DNA of 64,000 bases from Dysidea avara. Lineage: Eukaryota > Porifera > Demospongiae > Dictyoceratida > Dysideidae. Position 1 is the stretch's first letter, and each line of letters starts with the position of its first letter. The DNA lies in assembly GCF_963678975.1 (NCBI RefSeq), contig NC_089272.1, positions 44,893,391 through 44,957,390 of the forward strand. The letters are read 5' to 3'. Shown piece by piece: positions 1 to 10,629 of the stretch. Under the pieces are notes generated by a model. The model was not told where the DNA came from and ran no database searches. It worked only from the letters and a program-made list of their open reading frames with translations. Position numbers and translations under genes: made by a program.

Positions 1-383
1 CGGATTTGTACCAAATTTGATGCTAGGATTCGCCATTGGACTCCCTTTCTGTGTGCCAAATTTCAAGGCGATCGGAGTACGCGTTTGCTTGTTATAGCAA
101 TTTTTGCAAGTGTGCGAAAAGACGAAGAAGAAGAAAAAAAGAAGAAAAAAAAACGAAACTTTGGCAGCTCGTATCTCGGAAATGGCTGGAGCGATTTCCT
201 TCAAATTTGGAATGTAGACTCCCTTGGCTGGCGGGCAACTGTGTAGCAAATGTGGTTCCAATCAGATGAGTGATCACTGAGATACAAAGGTGTGAAAATG
301 ACGTTTTCGTTCTTCCTGTCAATATACTCACGGTGTGGCGCGCCGGCTTCTTGGGCCGCACGACACACTACCGTGTGTCTTGA
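1..383 (-). mobile_element. Truncated end of the TCAAGACACAC composite element
   Basis: On the minus strand this begins TCAAGACACACGG at 383 and runs to the window edge. It matches the corresponding ends of the copies finishing at 7918 and 14029 and starting at 32204 and 39079. Shared landmarks are the short hairpin GACACAC-TACC-GTGTGTC (362-379), the segment 'cctgtcaatatactcac' around 317, and a purine-rich stretch near 120-152. The base following on the plus strand is T, so the minus-strand end is preceded by A, as in all five copies. It has no coding capacity; short open frames here are repeat sequence. Confidence 0.75.
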
Positions 384-1166
384 TATAGAGTGTGTATGTG
401 ACACTGGAATAGATCTATTCTCATTATCTCATAATAAAAATTATCATCATTAAAGATTCTGCATATTTGTGTGGGATTCACACTTTGACATGTACAGCAT
501 GTGCTTTCCTTTATTTGTTTGTGCTGCTAGTATTACTGCTGCAGCTCAAATAAATTCATTCAAGCATATACATGTAATTATTATATGAAATTAATTTCAA
601 TGCACAAATGAAGTATGGTATGCAATTATGTACCATACACAATCATTCATTAATACCCATACCAACCAATGTAACAGGCAGTGCCTAGTAACAGATACAG
701 TGGTGTGTATAGTGTAATGCTCACTGAATTATAACTCTCAACTTAAAAAACTACAGATTTACAAAGCTTGTACATGTTACAGGTCAATACATGCTATTCT
801 AAGCCATCTAAAGGCATGTAGTTTATCACATTATTTTTATCTTGTGTTTGTTCCCAAAATACACGTACCCAACAACACTGTATGTGCAAGTGTAGTATAT
901 TGAACAATAGAAATTACGTTTAATACATAATATTATGTGCTGTTGTATAAATGAAGAGTTCCTATGTGTAACAGTATTAGCATCTCTTCCCAAGTGTTGG
1001 ACTAGAGATAAGCCTATTCTTTAATTTTCCACCTATTTAGCTAATATTCTGATTTTTGGTCAAAATTTATAAACTTGCTCATTGATTGTGTGACTTTGTG
1101 TCTCAAGCTCAAAAGTCATGCATGGCTATTCTGTCACAATAATTATTTCACAAATGTAGGGACAGT
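384..1166. other. AT-rich intergenic or intronic DNA, nothing recognised
   Basis: AT-rich sequence without a convincing exon, RNA gene or repeat boundary. It may be intron of the membrane-protein gene whose last exons lie at 2162-2510. Confidence 0.4.
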
Positions 1167-1541
1167 CATAGGCGGCGGAAAGGGGGGGGGGGGGCTAGGG
1201 GGCTGAAGCCCCCCCTCGGTCAGTTGAGGGGGGCTTAGCCCCCCTCAGAATGATATCACACCGAAATTATCTTTCTTGGAGTGGGGCTGAAAACCGTGAT
1301 AAAGATCGAGATACTCTAATAGAGCAGTCACTCTAATAAAGTAGTCAGTGTGTGGCGAGCTATGTAAGGATTTTTATGTAGTTGATCAGCTAGAAATGGT
1401 AGCTGATGAGGTGGAAAGCTCTTGTCAGTTGGTTGTGACCTTTCTTTTTTTTTTTTTTTTTGGTCTCACCTTACCAAACTATAGAAATAAGTCTGGGTCA
1501 GCCCAGCCCCCCTCATATCAACTACTTCCTCCGCCGCTGTG
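1167..1541. mobile_element. Short inverted-repeat element with the CTCTAATAGAG box
   Basis: The ends are imperfect inverted repeats (CATAGGCGGCGGAAAG at the left; CTTCCTCCGCCGCTGTG at the right). Inside are G- and C-runs able to pair (1180-1250), the box TACTCTAATAGAGCAGTCA at 1312-1330 with a second degenerate copy right after it, and a poly-T tract (about 1444-1460) before 'ggtctcacctt'. It resembles the elements at 32350-32740 and 55171-55470 in layout. No clear target duplication was found, so the outer borders are approximate. Confidence 0.6.
1312..1330 (+). promoter_or_regulatory. CTCTAATAGAG box, one of many
   Basis: Exact TACTCTAATAGAGCAGTCA. Other exact copies: 4180-4198, 6460-6478 (reverse), 11487-11505, 33500-33518, 37863-37881, 39926-39944, 55248-55266. 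Near copies occur at about 4225, 6449, 10249, 14255, 17677, 26290, 32450, 45250, 45300, 49295 and 63690. The core CTCTA-A-TAGAG is a palindrome with one central base, and GATCGA usually lies 2-5 bases outside it. The function is unknown; the label 'regulatory' is only a guess. Confidence 0.5.
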
Positions 1542-2161
1542 CTGTATTAGAATGTCTCTACTATAGCAAGAGTGCATAAGTGCATACCTTTTGTGTGATT
1601 GTTCTATTAGTGTATATTTCAGGATATTTATGAAAACAGGTATTTTTTTGTCCCTTAGTGTCCACCTTTCAAATTGTACCTAATACCAGCATTAAAAGCT
1701 CATAATATGGTATGATTATTGTTATTCTCATGATGCATGTACATGAAACTAACTTAAGCTATATCACAATGGTACTGGACTACTGTATTCTTATAGAAAT
1801 GTATATAACACAGCCTAAGAAAATCAGCTCAAGAAAAGCAAATATTTTATTTATCAGCACTGGAATCCAAAAAATTGATGAAAATAACCACATTAAAATT
1901 TTTGATGTAATTTGTGTGTAGGGTAGAACTCAGTCAAGTCAGAAATGTACTGTACATTTCATATGGTTCAATAAAGTTTCCAGGAAGAAAACTTTAATGC
2001 TGCTGCATGCTGTTTTGGTTCTATCTATTGTGTTACATTTTGTCTCACCTACATAAATCTGTGTTAGATTATATACAATGTAGTGAAGGTGTATTTCTAG
2101 TAATCATACAGTGCACAGTACATACATGTAGTGCATTATATTTATTGTTTCTGTGTGCTAG

Positions 2162-2510
2162 GTGGTAGGCACTTACATGGTCACAAGAAAGTAGCAATTA
2201 TCATTCCAACTATTGGTCTGTTGATAATGCTAATCATGGCCACTGTCATTGTTTTGGTCTTCATTAAATATCGATACAAACTTCGTTTTGGAAATTACAG
2301 TAAGGCTTAAAATTACACATTACTGTATACATAATTGATTTTAACCTTTGTTGTTTTCCTGTAGAGTCTCAACACCTTGTGAATCAGAATCGTCGTAATC
2401 CAGATACTGTAACAGTAATATCTTCAGATTATGTTCCTATGAGTGTCAGTAACCCTGCAGTACCAGAACAAAACACACACCCTGATCATGGTGGTGTACA
2501 TGGGGACTAA
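2162..2510 (+). CDS. 3' end of a type I membrane protein (two exons)
   Basis: Two exons are visible: 2162-2299 (enters in phase 1) and 2365-2510 (stop TAA at 2508), joined by a GT-AG intron. The first encodes GGRHLHGHKK followed by a hydrophobic helix of about 22 residues (IIIPTIGLLIMLIMATVIVLVF) and the basic stop-transfer IKYRYK. The second encodes a polar tail of about 50 residues containing SDYVPM, a YxxM motif of the kind bound by PI3-kinase p85 SH2 domains when phosphorylated. The ectodomain lies left of the window or in unrecognised exons, so the family is unknown. A close but damaged copy lies at 17319-20166, and its extra upstream exon suggests a Gln/Pro/Thr-rich stalk. Confidence 0.75.
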
Positions 2511-3210
2511 TCCAGTTTGTGTGATAGTTTAATAAGAACCACTATTGTGCAATTGTTTGAGTCATTATTTGCATACATTAATATGACTAGATATAATTAT
2601 TTAGCTTTGCAGATGAAAATTGTTTATTTTGTGAATTGCTTGGTTAAGTCAATGTGGAAACCATTTTCAACTAGCAGATTAGCATCACTGTTCATTACAG
2701 TGCCTGTTCCAACTGCAATGGTCACATTGGTATTAATGACAACCCCTTCTCTTCTCAGTTCCCTGATATACATGTATTCTCTTACTTGGTGGTCTAGGTC
2801 CTCGCCAATCAGTAAAGGTCTACCCCTTTTCTTAGGAACTAATTCTTGAACTACACTATTCGACTCTTCATTATCGCTATCAGGTGAATGTGAGAGATAG
2901 TAGAGTGGCTAAGCAAAAAAATGTTTGCTTTTTGATACAAATACCAAACTTGGTACAATATTTACTTGCTTCATACAACTTTGTATTGCCATTAAAAGTA
3001 CCAATCATATCGTGCAATGAACCTGACAAATAAAGCCAATAGAAAATGTATTGGTAAGCCATAAAATAAAGTGTTGAATATTAAATAGAAACATTGCATC
3101 TGCACAGACAAGCAAGGGATGGTCATATCCAAAAGCTGATCAAGGGAGGTGTCAATCCAGGTCATTAGCTTGCCATGTTAAGAAGCATGAAGGGTCAAGG
3201 CATATAATAA
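2511..3210. other. 3' flank of the membrane-protein gene
   Basis: AT-rich sequence after the stop codon. Possible AATAAA polyadenylation signals occur near 3025 and 3065. No further gene or repeat is recognised. Confidence 0.35.
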
Positions 3211-3521
3211 TCTAATCCAAAACAGCCAAGCTGTAAAAAAAAGTGTGCGGCCCTCAAAAAGGCTATGGTGAAAATAGATGTGAAATCCAAGGTGGCGGCC
3301 AAGAAATGGCTGTGATGGTAGGTTAATGGTAAAAATTTTAATAATGACAATTCAGGTGAATTTTTGTGCCACTTCCCCTGAATTGGCATTATTAAAATTT
3401 TTACCATTAACCTACCATCACAGCCATTTCTTGGCCGCCACCTTGGATTTCACATCTATTTTCACCATAGCCTTTCTGAGGGCCGCACACTTTTTTTACA
3501 GCTTGGCTGTTTTGGATTAGA
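3211..3521. repeat. Fold-back inverted repeat (arms about 150 bp)
   Basis: The left arm begins TCTAATCCAAAACAGCCAAG and the right arm ends with its reverse complement. The arms share 'gtgcggccctca', 'gtggcggccaagaaatggc' and 'ggttaatggtaaaaatttta'. It could form a long hairpin. Related fold-backs lie at 8954-9207, about 33981-34253 and 43511-43828. Confidence 0.85.
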
Positions 3522-4033
3522 TTTCATTTCTTTTTGTAATTGTATACCCCAAAGCCGGCCTACGGCCAGCTTTGGGGCTTTTTTAACCTATCTTTTTTTT
3601 ACCACAGGAAGAAGAAAAGATGAAGTAGATGTACTTTAAATATTTTATCAGTAAATGTACAAATTATATATATATATATAATACATATAATTGATTACAG
3701 AAATCTCCATGGTGGTTTCTTTGTAACTGAACACTCTACAAGGTGACTTCTTCTAGATGCTCTCTCTACAGGATGAATTATTTGTAGCTGAACGATCTAC
3801 AAGGTAACTTCTTCTAGCTGGTCTCTCTACAGGGTGATTTGTTTGTAGCTGAATTCTGTACAGGCGGTTTGTTTGCAGCTGAGCTCTTTACAGAATGGTT
3901 TCTTTGTAGCTGAACTCTCTACAAGGTAACTCCTTCTAACTGATCTTTCTACAGGGCAATTTGTTTGTGGCTGAATTTTCTACAGGGTGATTTCTTTGCA
4001 GCTGAACTCTCTACATGGTGGTTTCTTTGTAGC

Positions 4034-4490
4034 TAGGGACCCGCCGATTATGCTAGCATACTTTTGAGCATAATAGGTACCTAAAAGCATTGAGCATAAT
4101 GCCAGCATAATAGGTTAAATATTTGTACGATAGTGTAAACTCTTGCTGGAAAAATGACAATTGCAAAATAAGATCGATATACTCTAATAGAGCAGTCAGT
4201 AACTCTAATAGAACAATCATCAAACTGACTGTTCTATTAGAGTATATCGATCTTGTCTCTTACGTGCAGGCATGCAGCAAGAATTTATTATTTGTGTTCC
4301 AGCCGCTCATTTTTTTCTTTCTATATAGTGTTAAACTAGTAGCAAAGCATATGAACTAAGGCATGAACATTGAACATAATCGAACATAATAGGTAAATAT
4401 TGAGCATCAATTTAAGCATAATAGGTGAATTTTTGAGCAGTGCAGCATAGCATAATAGGTAAAATTATGAGCATAATCGACGGGTCCATA
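4034..4490. mobile_element. hAT-like MITE, TAGGGACCCGCC family, copy 1
   Basis: 457 bp inserted in the minisatellite, flanked by an exact 8 bp duplication TTTGTAGC (4026-4033 and 4491-4498). The ends are inverted repeats: TAGGGACCCGCCGATTATGC at the left, and gcataatcgacgggtccata at the right. The middle holds an inverted pair of the GATCGATATACTCTAATAGA box (4171-4198 and 4225-4254). It is non-coding. Copy 2 is at 45019-45464. The 8 bp duplication points to hAT. Confidence 0.9.
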
Positions 4491-4574
4491 TTTGTAGCTG
4501 AACTCTCTACAAGGTAACTTCTTCTAGCTGATCTCTCTACAGGGTGGTTTGTTTGTAACTGAATTCTGTACAGG

Positions 4575-5100
4575 CAGTGTTGGGAATAACGCGTTACTTA
4601 TGTAACGCGTTATGTAATATTATTACTTTTGTGGTAACAAAGTAATATAACGAAATACGCTATAAAAACAGGTAATATAACGCAAGTTACTTAACTTACA
4701 AATGTAACGCGTTACATAAGTAATATAGTTACTGTAACGAGTCAAATATTACGTAATATTATTACTATAGTATAAGTAACGAAGTTACTAGTCTCGTCAG
4801 TTATCCTCTGAGTAACGCCTAACCACAACGAAGTAACGGGGCCTACTGAATGAAGCTTATTCACCAGCTTCTTACTTATAACCAAGATTTGCATATTGTC
4901 CAACAACGCAATCATGTCACGTGATAAGGCGGTAGTTTCACACGTGACAGCTTAAGGCTGTGGACACAAAGTAATATTATGTAATATTATTACAGTTACT
5001 TTATTTTATGGGTAATATGTAACTGTAACTAAATAGTTCAGTTGCAAGTAATATGTAATATGTAACTAGTTACTTTTACAAAGTAACTTGCCCAACACTG
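4575..5100. mobile_element. hAT-like MITE, CAGTGTTGGG family, copy 1
   Basis: 526 bp flanked by an exact 8 bp duplication TGTACAGG (4567-4574 and 5101-5108). Ends are CAGTGTTGGG and CCCAACACTG. The subterminal regions are packed with short GTAAC/GTTAC and TAATATTA repeats, including ACGCGTTAC. It is non-coding. A near-identical copy lies at 58867-59389. The 8 bp duplication and CAGTG start fit the hAT superfamily. Confidence 0.92.
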
Positions 5101-6843
5101 TGTACAGGTGATTTGTTTGCAGCTGAGCTCTTTACAGAATGGTTTCTTTGTAGCTGAACTCTCTAAAAGGTAACTTCTTCTAACTGATCTTTCTATAGGG
5201 CAATTTGTTTGTGGCTGAATTTTCTACAGGGTGATTTCTTTGCAGCTGAACTCTCTACATGGTGGTTTCTTTGTAGCTGAACTATCTACAAGGTAATTTC
5301 TTCTAGCTGACCTCTCTACAGGGTGATTTATTTGTAGCTGAATTCTGTACAGGTGATTTGTTTGCAGCTGAGCTCTTTACAGAATGGTTTCTTTGTAGCT
5401 GAACTCTCTACAAGGTAACTTTTCTAGCTGATGTCTCTACAAGGTCACTAGTTTGTAGCTGAACTCTCTACATGGTGGTTTCTTTGTAACTGAACTTTCT
5501 ACAAGGTGACTTCTTCTAGCTGATCTTTCTACAGGGTGATTTGTTTGTAGCTGAACTCTCTACAGGTGATTTGTTTGAAGCTGAACTCTCTAAATGATGG
5601 TTTCTTTGTAGCTGAACTCTCTACAAGTTAACTTCTTCTAGCTGATCTCTCTACAGGGTGATTTGTTTGTAGCTGAACTATCTACAAGATAACTGCTTCT
5701 AGCTGATCTCTCTACATGGTGATTTGTTTGTAGCTGATTTCTGTATAGGTGATTTGTTTGCAGCTGAGCTCTTTAAATAATGGTTTCTTTGTAGCTGAAC
5801 TCTCTACAAGGTAACTTCTTCTAGCTGATGTCTTTACAGGGTCACTAGTTTGTAGCTGAATTCTCTACATGGTGGTTTCTTTGTAACTGAACTTTCTACA
5901 AGGTAACTTTTTCTAGCTGATCTTTCTACAGGGTGATTTGTTTTTAGCTGAATTCTGTACAGGTAATTTGTTTGCAGCTGAGCTCTTTAAAGAATGGTTT
6001 CTTTGTAGCTGAACTCTCTACAAGGTAATTTCTTCTAGCTGATGTCTCTACAAGGTCACTAGTTTGTAGCTGAGCTCTCTACATGGTGGTTTCTTAGTAA
6101 CTGAACTCTCTACAAGGTGACCTCTTCTAGCTGATCTCTCTATAGGGAGATTTGTTTGTAGCTGAACTCTCTACATGATGGTTTCTTTGTAGCTGAACTC
6201 TCTGCAAGGTAACTTCTTTTATTTATCTCTCCACAGGGCGATTTGAACTCTCTACATGGTGGTTTCTTTGTAGCTGAACTCTACAAGGTGATTTCTTCTA
6301 GCTGAACTATCTCTTTCCATAGTTGCATGAACTCCCTACAAGGTAACTTCTTCTAGCTGATCTCTCTACAGGGTGACTTGTGTGTAGCTGATCTCTATAC
6401 AAGTTTCTTGTTTCTAGCTTATGTCTTGAATTCTCTTCAGGGTGACTGCTCTATTAGGATGACTGCTCTATTAGAGTATCTCGATCTCGCACTTGCTGCA
6501 CCAAGTTGGATTTCGTGTTATAACTCCGTGGCTTTAAGTCTGATTCTTCTACACCATTGGTGAGCCTTTCTAAGATGATTACTCCATCTGTACAACGATT
6601 TTCAAAGCATTACCCCAAGCGGTTTATTTGGTAGGCGTGGCAAGCAGTCGTTTTTTTTTTTTATTAGCTAGTCTCAATTGCGTAATTGTTACACACTGTT
6701 GGTTTTCTCGTTGTATCTTCCTGTTTTTTTTAGCTCGATTTCTTTCAAACCACAAAAGGTTTGAGGTTCAATAGTTAACCTATTCACCCACCGAGTTTCA
6801 GCTTCTTCCCATACGCGGTTTACCCTGTAGTCGTGACAACATT

Positions 6844-7446
6844 ATTAAACAGACCTTTTCGGATATTTCTGTAGATTCATTTACATGTTTATACAAATCA
6901 ATAGTACGTCCTATTTTAGAATATGGTAACTTGGTTTGGGGACCTCACTATAAAACAGACATCAAAAAATTAGAAAAAATCCAACGGAAAGCAACTAGAA
7001 TGATCAAATCTATAAGAAATCTTGACTACGAGGAACGATTGAAAGTACTTAACTTGCCATCATTACATTATAGACGTTATAGAGGTGACATGATTGCTGT
7101 CTACAATATGCTACATGATAAGTATGATATAGACCATTCTGATTTTTTTACTTTTTCACCCATTACCCATACCAGAGGTCATACATTTAAGCTATTTAAA
7201 TATTTTTCAAGAACAGATGCCAGGAAATATTTTTTTACAAGAAGAGTTGTTGAACCATGGAATAATTTACCCCAAGAAGTAGCATGTGCAGCATCAGTTG
7301 ATGATTTTAAGAAATTGATTGACCAATATTCATCTAACACTATGTATAAATAAATGTATGTAATTAGTCTACTTGTACTTTTTTTACCTGTTGATCAGGT
7401 GTAACAGGCTGTTTAGCCTTATAAATTACCTGTAATTACATAACCA

Positions 7447-7476
<30 letters not shown>
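6844..7476 (+). mobile_element. 5'-truncated LINE insertion with TAA-repeat tail
   Basis: An insertion in composite copy 1; the uninterrupted site can be read on the minus strand near 39543-39552. It encodes the last part of a LINE reverse-transcriptase protein from about 6870 to the stop at 7351-7353. Typical pieces are VRPILEYGNLVWGPH, KLEKIQRKATRMI and LPSLHYRRYRGDM, ending in the WNNLP motif. A short 3' UTR ends in a (TAA)n tail (7449-7476). A short target duplication (AACAT) is possible. It looks CR1/L2/jockey-like; the clade is not certain. Confidence 0.85.
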
Positions 7477-7477
<1 letters not shown>

Positions 7478-7918
7478 TATTGGTGTTACTTTTCGTGAAT
7501 AATCGCTCATAACTCTTTGCCTGTTTATCGTATTCCAGCCAAAGTTGGTACCAAGATGCGCCTTTATATCCCCTTCTGTGTGTTAAATTTCAAGGAAATT
7601 GGATATGGCATTTGCGTTTTATAGCAGTTTTTGTAAGTGTGCGACAAGAAAAGAAAAATAAGAAGAAAAAAAAACGAAGAAACTGAGCCAATTTTTGAAG
7701 TCGAATATCTCGGGAACGCGTGAAGCGATTTTGCTCAAATTTGGAATGTGGAGTGCTGAAGTTGGAGGGCATGTCCACAGCAAACATCGTCTTGTTTCAT
7801 CAAGGAAACACAGAGCTACGGAGGTGCAAAAATTGCGTTTTCTTTCTTCCTGTCAATATACTCACGGGTGTTACGCGCCGGCTTCTTGGGCCGCACGACA
7901 CACTACCGTGTGTCTTGA

Positions 7919-8953
7919 TAATGTACACATAATTATTGTTTTTGTCGGATTGTGCCTGTACTTTTACACTGAAATATTGGTTACATTAGAATTGATCAAA
8001 AACGGATTATTTTACCAATATTTTCTGATTGCATCTGTAAATTTGAAATACATCAGTCTATGTTATTTTAGTATAAAAATATTAATAAAGATTTTTGATT
8101 ACACTTGTATGGTTTCCTGACCAAATAGAAATGGGCTTATGGCCTAGTTTAAAAGTTTCCAAATTTTCCCTAAGGCAGTGATTTTGATTTGGCACCATAT
8201 TTCAAATGGTTTACTATACACTGTACCTTACTCAACTTCCATAGAAAATTTGGTGCTTATATCACAAAGTGAATGATTTCATCATAAATTGTTGCTTAGC
8301 TGCTCTACTACAGTATACTGTAAGTACTCTGCATTGCAACTCTGAATACAACAAATAATAATATATGCCATGTCCTGTAGAATACCACACCTGTTTCACT
8401 GCCCATGCACACATCCCTATTACAGCCATGAATTAGTCCCCAATTTTGCTGATATCAGCAATAGTTGTAATTACAATTTAGCTATTTTTGTTTAGTAATA
8501 GTTATTAGAGTGTGGTTGCTATGGGTTAAGATACATGTTCCGATATAAACTTAGAAATGATCTAAATGGCAATGGTTGCTAAGGAAACCATGTTGTTAGT
8601 TGCCTATCAACCATCTAGAGAAATGTTTTGGATGATTTGATATTTGCACCTTAGCAACTACACCTTAACAACCATTGCTTGACAATCTAAGAAAGAGAAT
8701 GGAATTAGTGATAGTAATCTAACTTGTTTCATTGAAAATGGGATTTCAATGTAACACTTATGGTATTTATCCCATACTTCACTGTTACTGATGTTATTAC
8801 TACTGTAGTACTATTGATATCATTTCATTATATGTTATTGCCAATTTAAAATTTGTGTTATATAGCTTTATTTAAAATTTAGAAACTAAAGCCACATAAG
8901 CTATCGAAATTCAAAACAATCATAAGCCACAGGTATATATATATATATATATA
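7919..8953. other. AT-rich spacer between two composite elements
   Basis: No gene or known repeat recognised. It ends in an (AT)n run (8937-8953) directly against the fold-back of copy 2. Confidence 0.35.
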
Positions 8954-9309
8954 TCTAATCCAAAACAGCCAAGCTGTGTAAAAAAGTGTGCGGCCCTCAA
9001 AAAGGCTATGGTGAAAAAAGATGTGAAATCCAAGGTGGTGGTCTTGGCACCAAATTCACCTGAATTGTCGTTATTAAAATTTTTACCATTAACCTACCAT
9101 CACAGCCATTTCTTGGCTGCCACCTTGAATTTCACATCTTTTTTCACCATAGCCTTTTTGAGGGCCGCACATTTTTTTACAGCTTGGCTGTTTTGGATTA
9201 GATTTCACTTCTTTTTGTATTTGTATACCCCAAAGCCGGCCTATGGCCAACTTTTGGAATTTTTAACCTATCTTTTTTTTTTTCTTTTTACCACAGGAAG
9301 CAGAAAAAG

Positions 9310-10220
9310 ATACAGGTGATTTCTTTGTAGCTGAACTCTCTACAAGGTGACTTTGTCTAGCTGATCTCTCTACAGGGTGATTTGTTTGCAGCTGAACTAA
9401 TTTCATGGTGATTTCTTTGTAGCTGAATTCTCTACAAGATGACCTCTTCTACAGTAGCTGATCTCTCTACAGGGTGACATGTTTCTAGCTGAACGCTCTA
9501 CAGGTGATTTGTTTGCAGCTGAACTGTACATGGTGGTTTCTCTGTAGCTGAACTCTCCACAAGGTAACCTCTTCTAGCTGATCTCTCTACAGGGTGACTT
9601 GTTTGTAGCTGATCTATCTGCAGGGTGGTTTTTTTTGTAGCTGAACTCTCTACAAGGTGATCCTTCTAGCTGAACTCTCTAAAGGTGATCTTTTCGTAGC
9701 TGAACTCTGTACAGGGTAAATTGTTTGTAGCTGAACTCTCTACAGGGTGATCTGTTTGTAGCTGAACTCTCTATAGGATGGTTTCTTTGTAGCCGAACTC
9801 GCTGCAAGGTGATTTTTTCTTGTAGCTGAACTCTCTGCGGGTGATTTGTTTGTAGCTGAACTCTCTACAAGGTGACGTTTTCTAGCTGAGCTCTCTCTTG
9901 TTTTTAACTGATCTCTCTACAGAGTAAATTGTTAGTAAAGCTAAACTCTTTACATGGCGGATTTTGGTTGTTAAACTCTCTGCATGAAGACTTGTTTGTA
10001 GCAGAATCCTCTTCAGAGTGAATTGCTTGTAGCTGAGCTCTCTACAGGGTGTATGACTTTGTTGATAGCTAAACTCTCTTCAATGTGACTTATATATACA
10101 GCAATATATTTGTAGCTGAACTCTTTACAGGGTGACTTGCTTGTAGCTGAACTGTCTACAATATTAACTGGTTGCTGCTGAACTCCCTACAGCATAACTT
10201 GCAATGTAATAGAAATCTAT
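9310..10220. repeat. Minisatellite array 2
   Basis: Tandem diverged copies of the same 'gtagctgaactctctacaag' unit as array 1, shorter and more diverged towards its right end. Confidence 0.88.
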
Positions 10221-10629
10221 AATGGAGTAAGTCATAAACTAGCTGAATGCTCTATTAGGGTGACAGTTCTATTAGAGTATCTCAATCTAGCATTTGCAAC
10301 ACGGAGTTGGATTTGGAATCATAACTCAGTGGTTTGAAATCCGATTGTTCTGTACTAGATCTACTGCAAGGACTTTCTACGATGAATATCCCAGCTACTT
10401 ACTAATTTTCAGCTCACTGCTCTAAGCGGTTTGCCTGGTAGGCGTGAAAATTATTGGTATTTTGTTCACGAATCTCGATCGCGCAATTGTTACACACCTT
10501 CGGTTTCGTGTCATATCTCCATGATCTTTATTTCGATTGCTTTCAAACCACCAAAAGGCACTCCTACAATGGTTGATCTATCTACAAAATGATTTTCAAC
10601 TCATTCCATGAAGCGGTTTACCCTGTAGG

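Larger units (their letters stand above)
3690..6450. repeat. Minisatellite array 1, unit about 30 bp (60 bp dimer)
   Basis: Many diverged repeats alternate between a form like 'gtagctgaactctctacaag' and one like 'ctagctgatctctctacagg', joined by spacers such as 'gtgatttgtttg' and 'gtaacttcttc'. The two half-units give a dimer of about 60 bp. The array is interrupted by elements at 4034-4490 and 4575-5100. It makes no sustained reading frame. Confidence 0.9.
3211..7918 (-). mobile_element. Composite element copy 1 (fold-back, minisatellite, TCAAGACACAC end)
   Basis: Read on the minus strand it starts TCAAGACACACGG at 7918 and ends ...TTTTGGATTAGA at 3211. Parts in plus order: fold-back 3211-3521; a linker with 'ccaaagccggcc' (3550) that is itself a small hairpin; minisatellite about 3690-6450; a linker with CTCTAATAGAG boxes at 6449-6480; a unique part with 'ccaagttggatttcg' (6505); then the 380 bp terminal region. 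Nested insertions are a hAT-like element (4034-4490), another (4575-5100) and a LINE fragment (about 6844-7476). The inverted copy at 39079-43828 lacks these three, which confirms them as insertions. No transposase or helicase frame is visible, so it is non-autonomous. Confidence 0.75.

Noticed and set aside
3195..3520. Matching short frames on both strands
   Set aside because: They come from the two arms of the fold-back; the protein similarity only reflects the inverted repeat.
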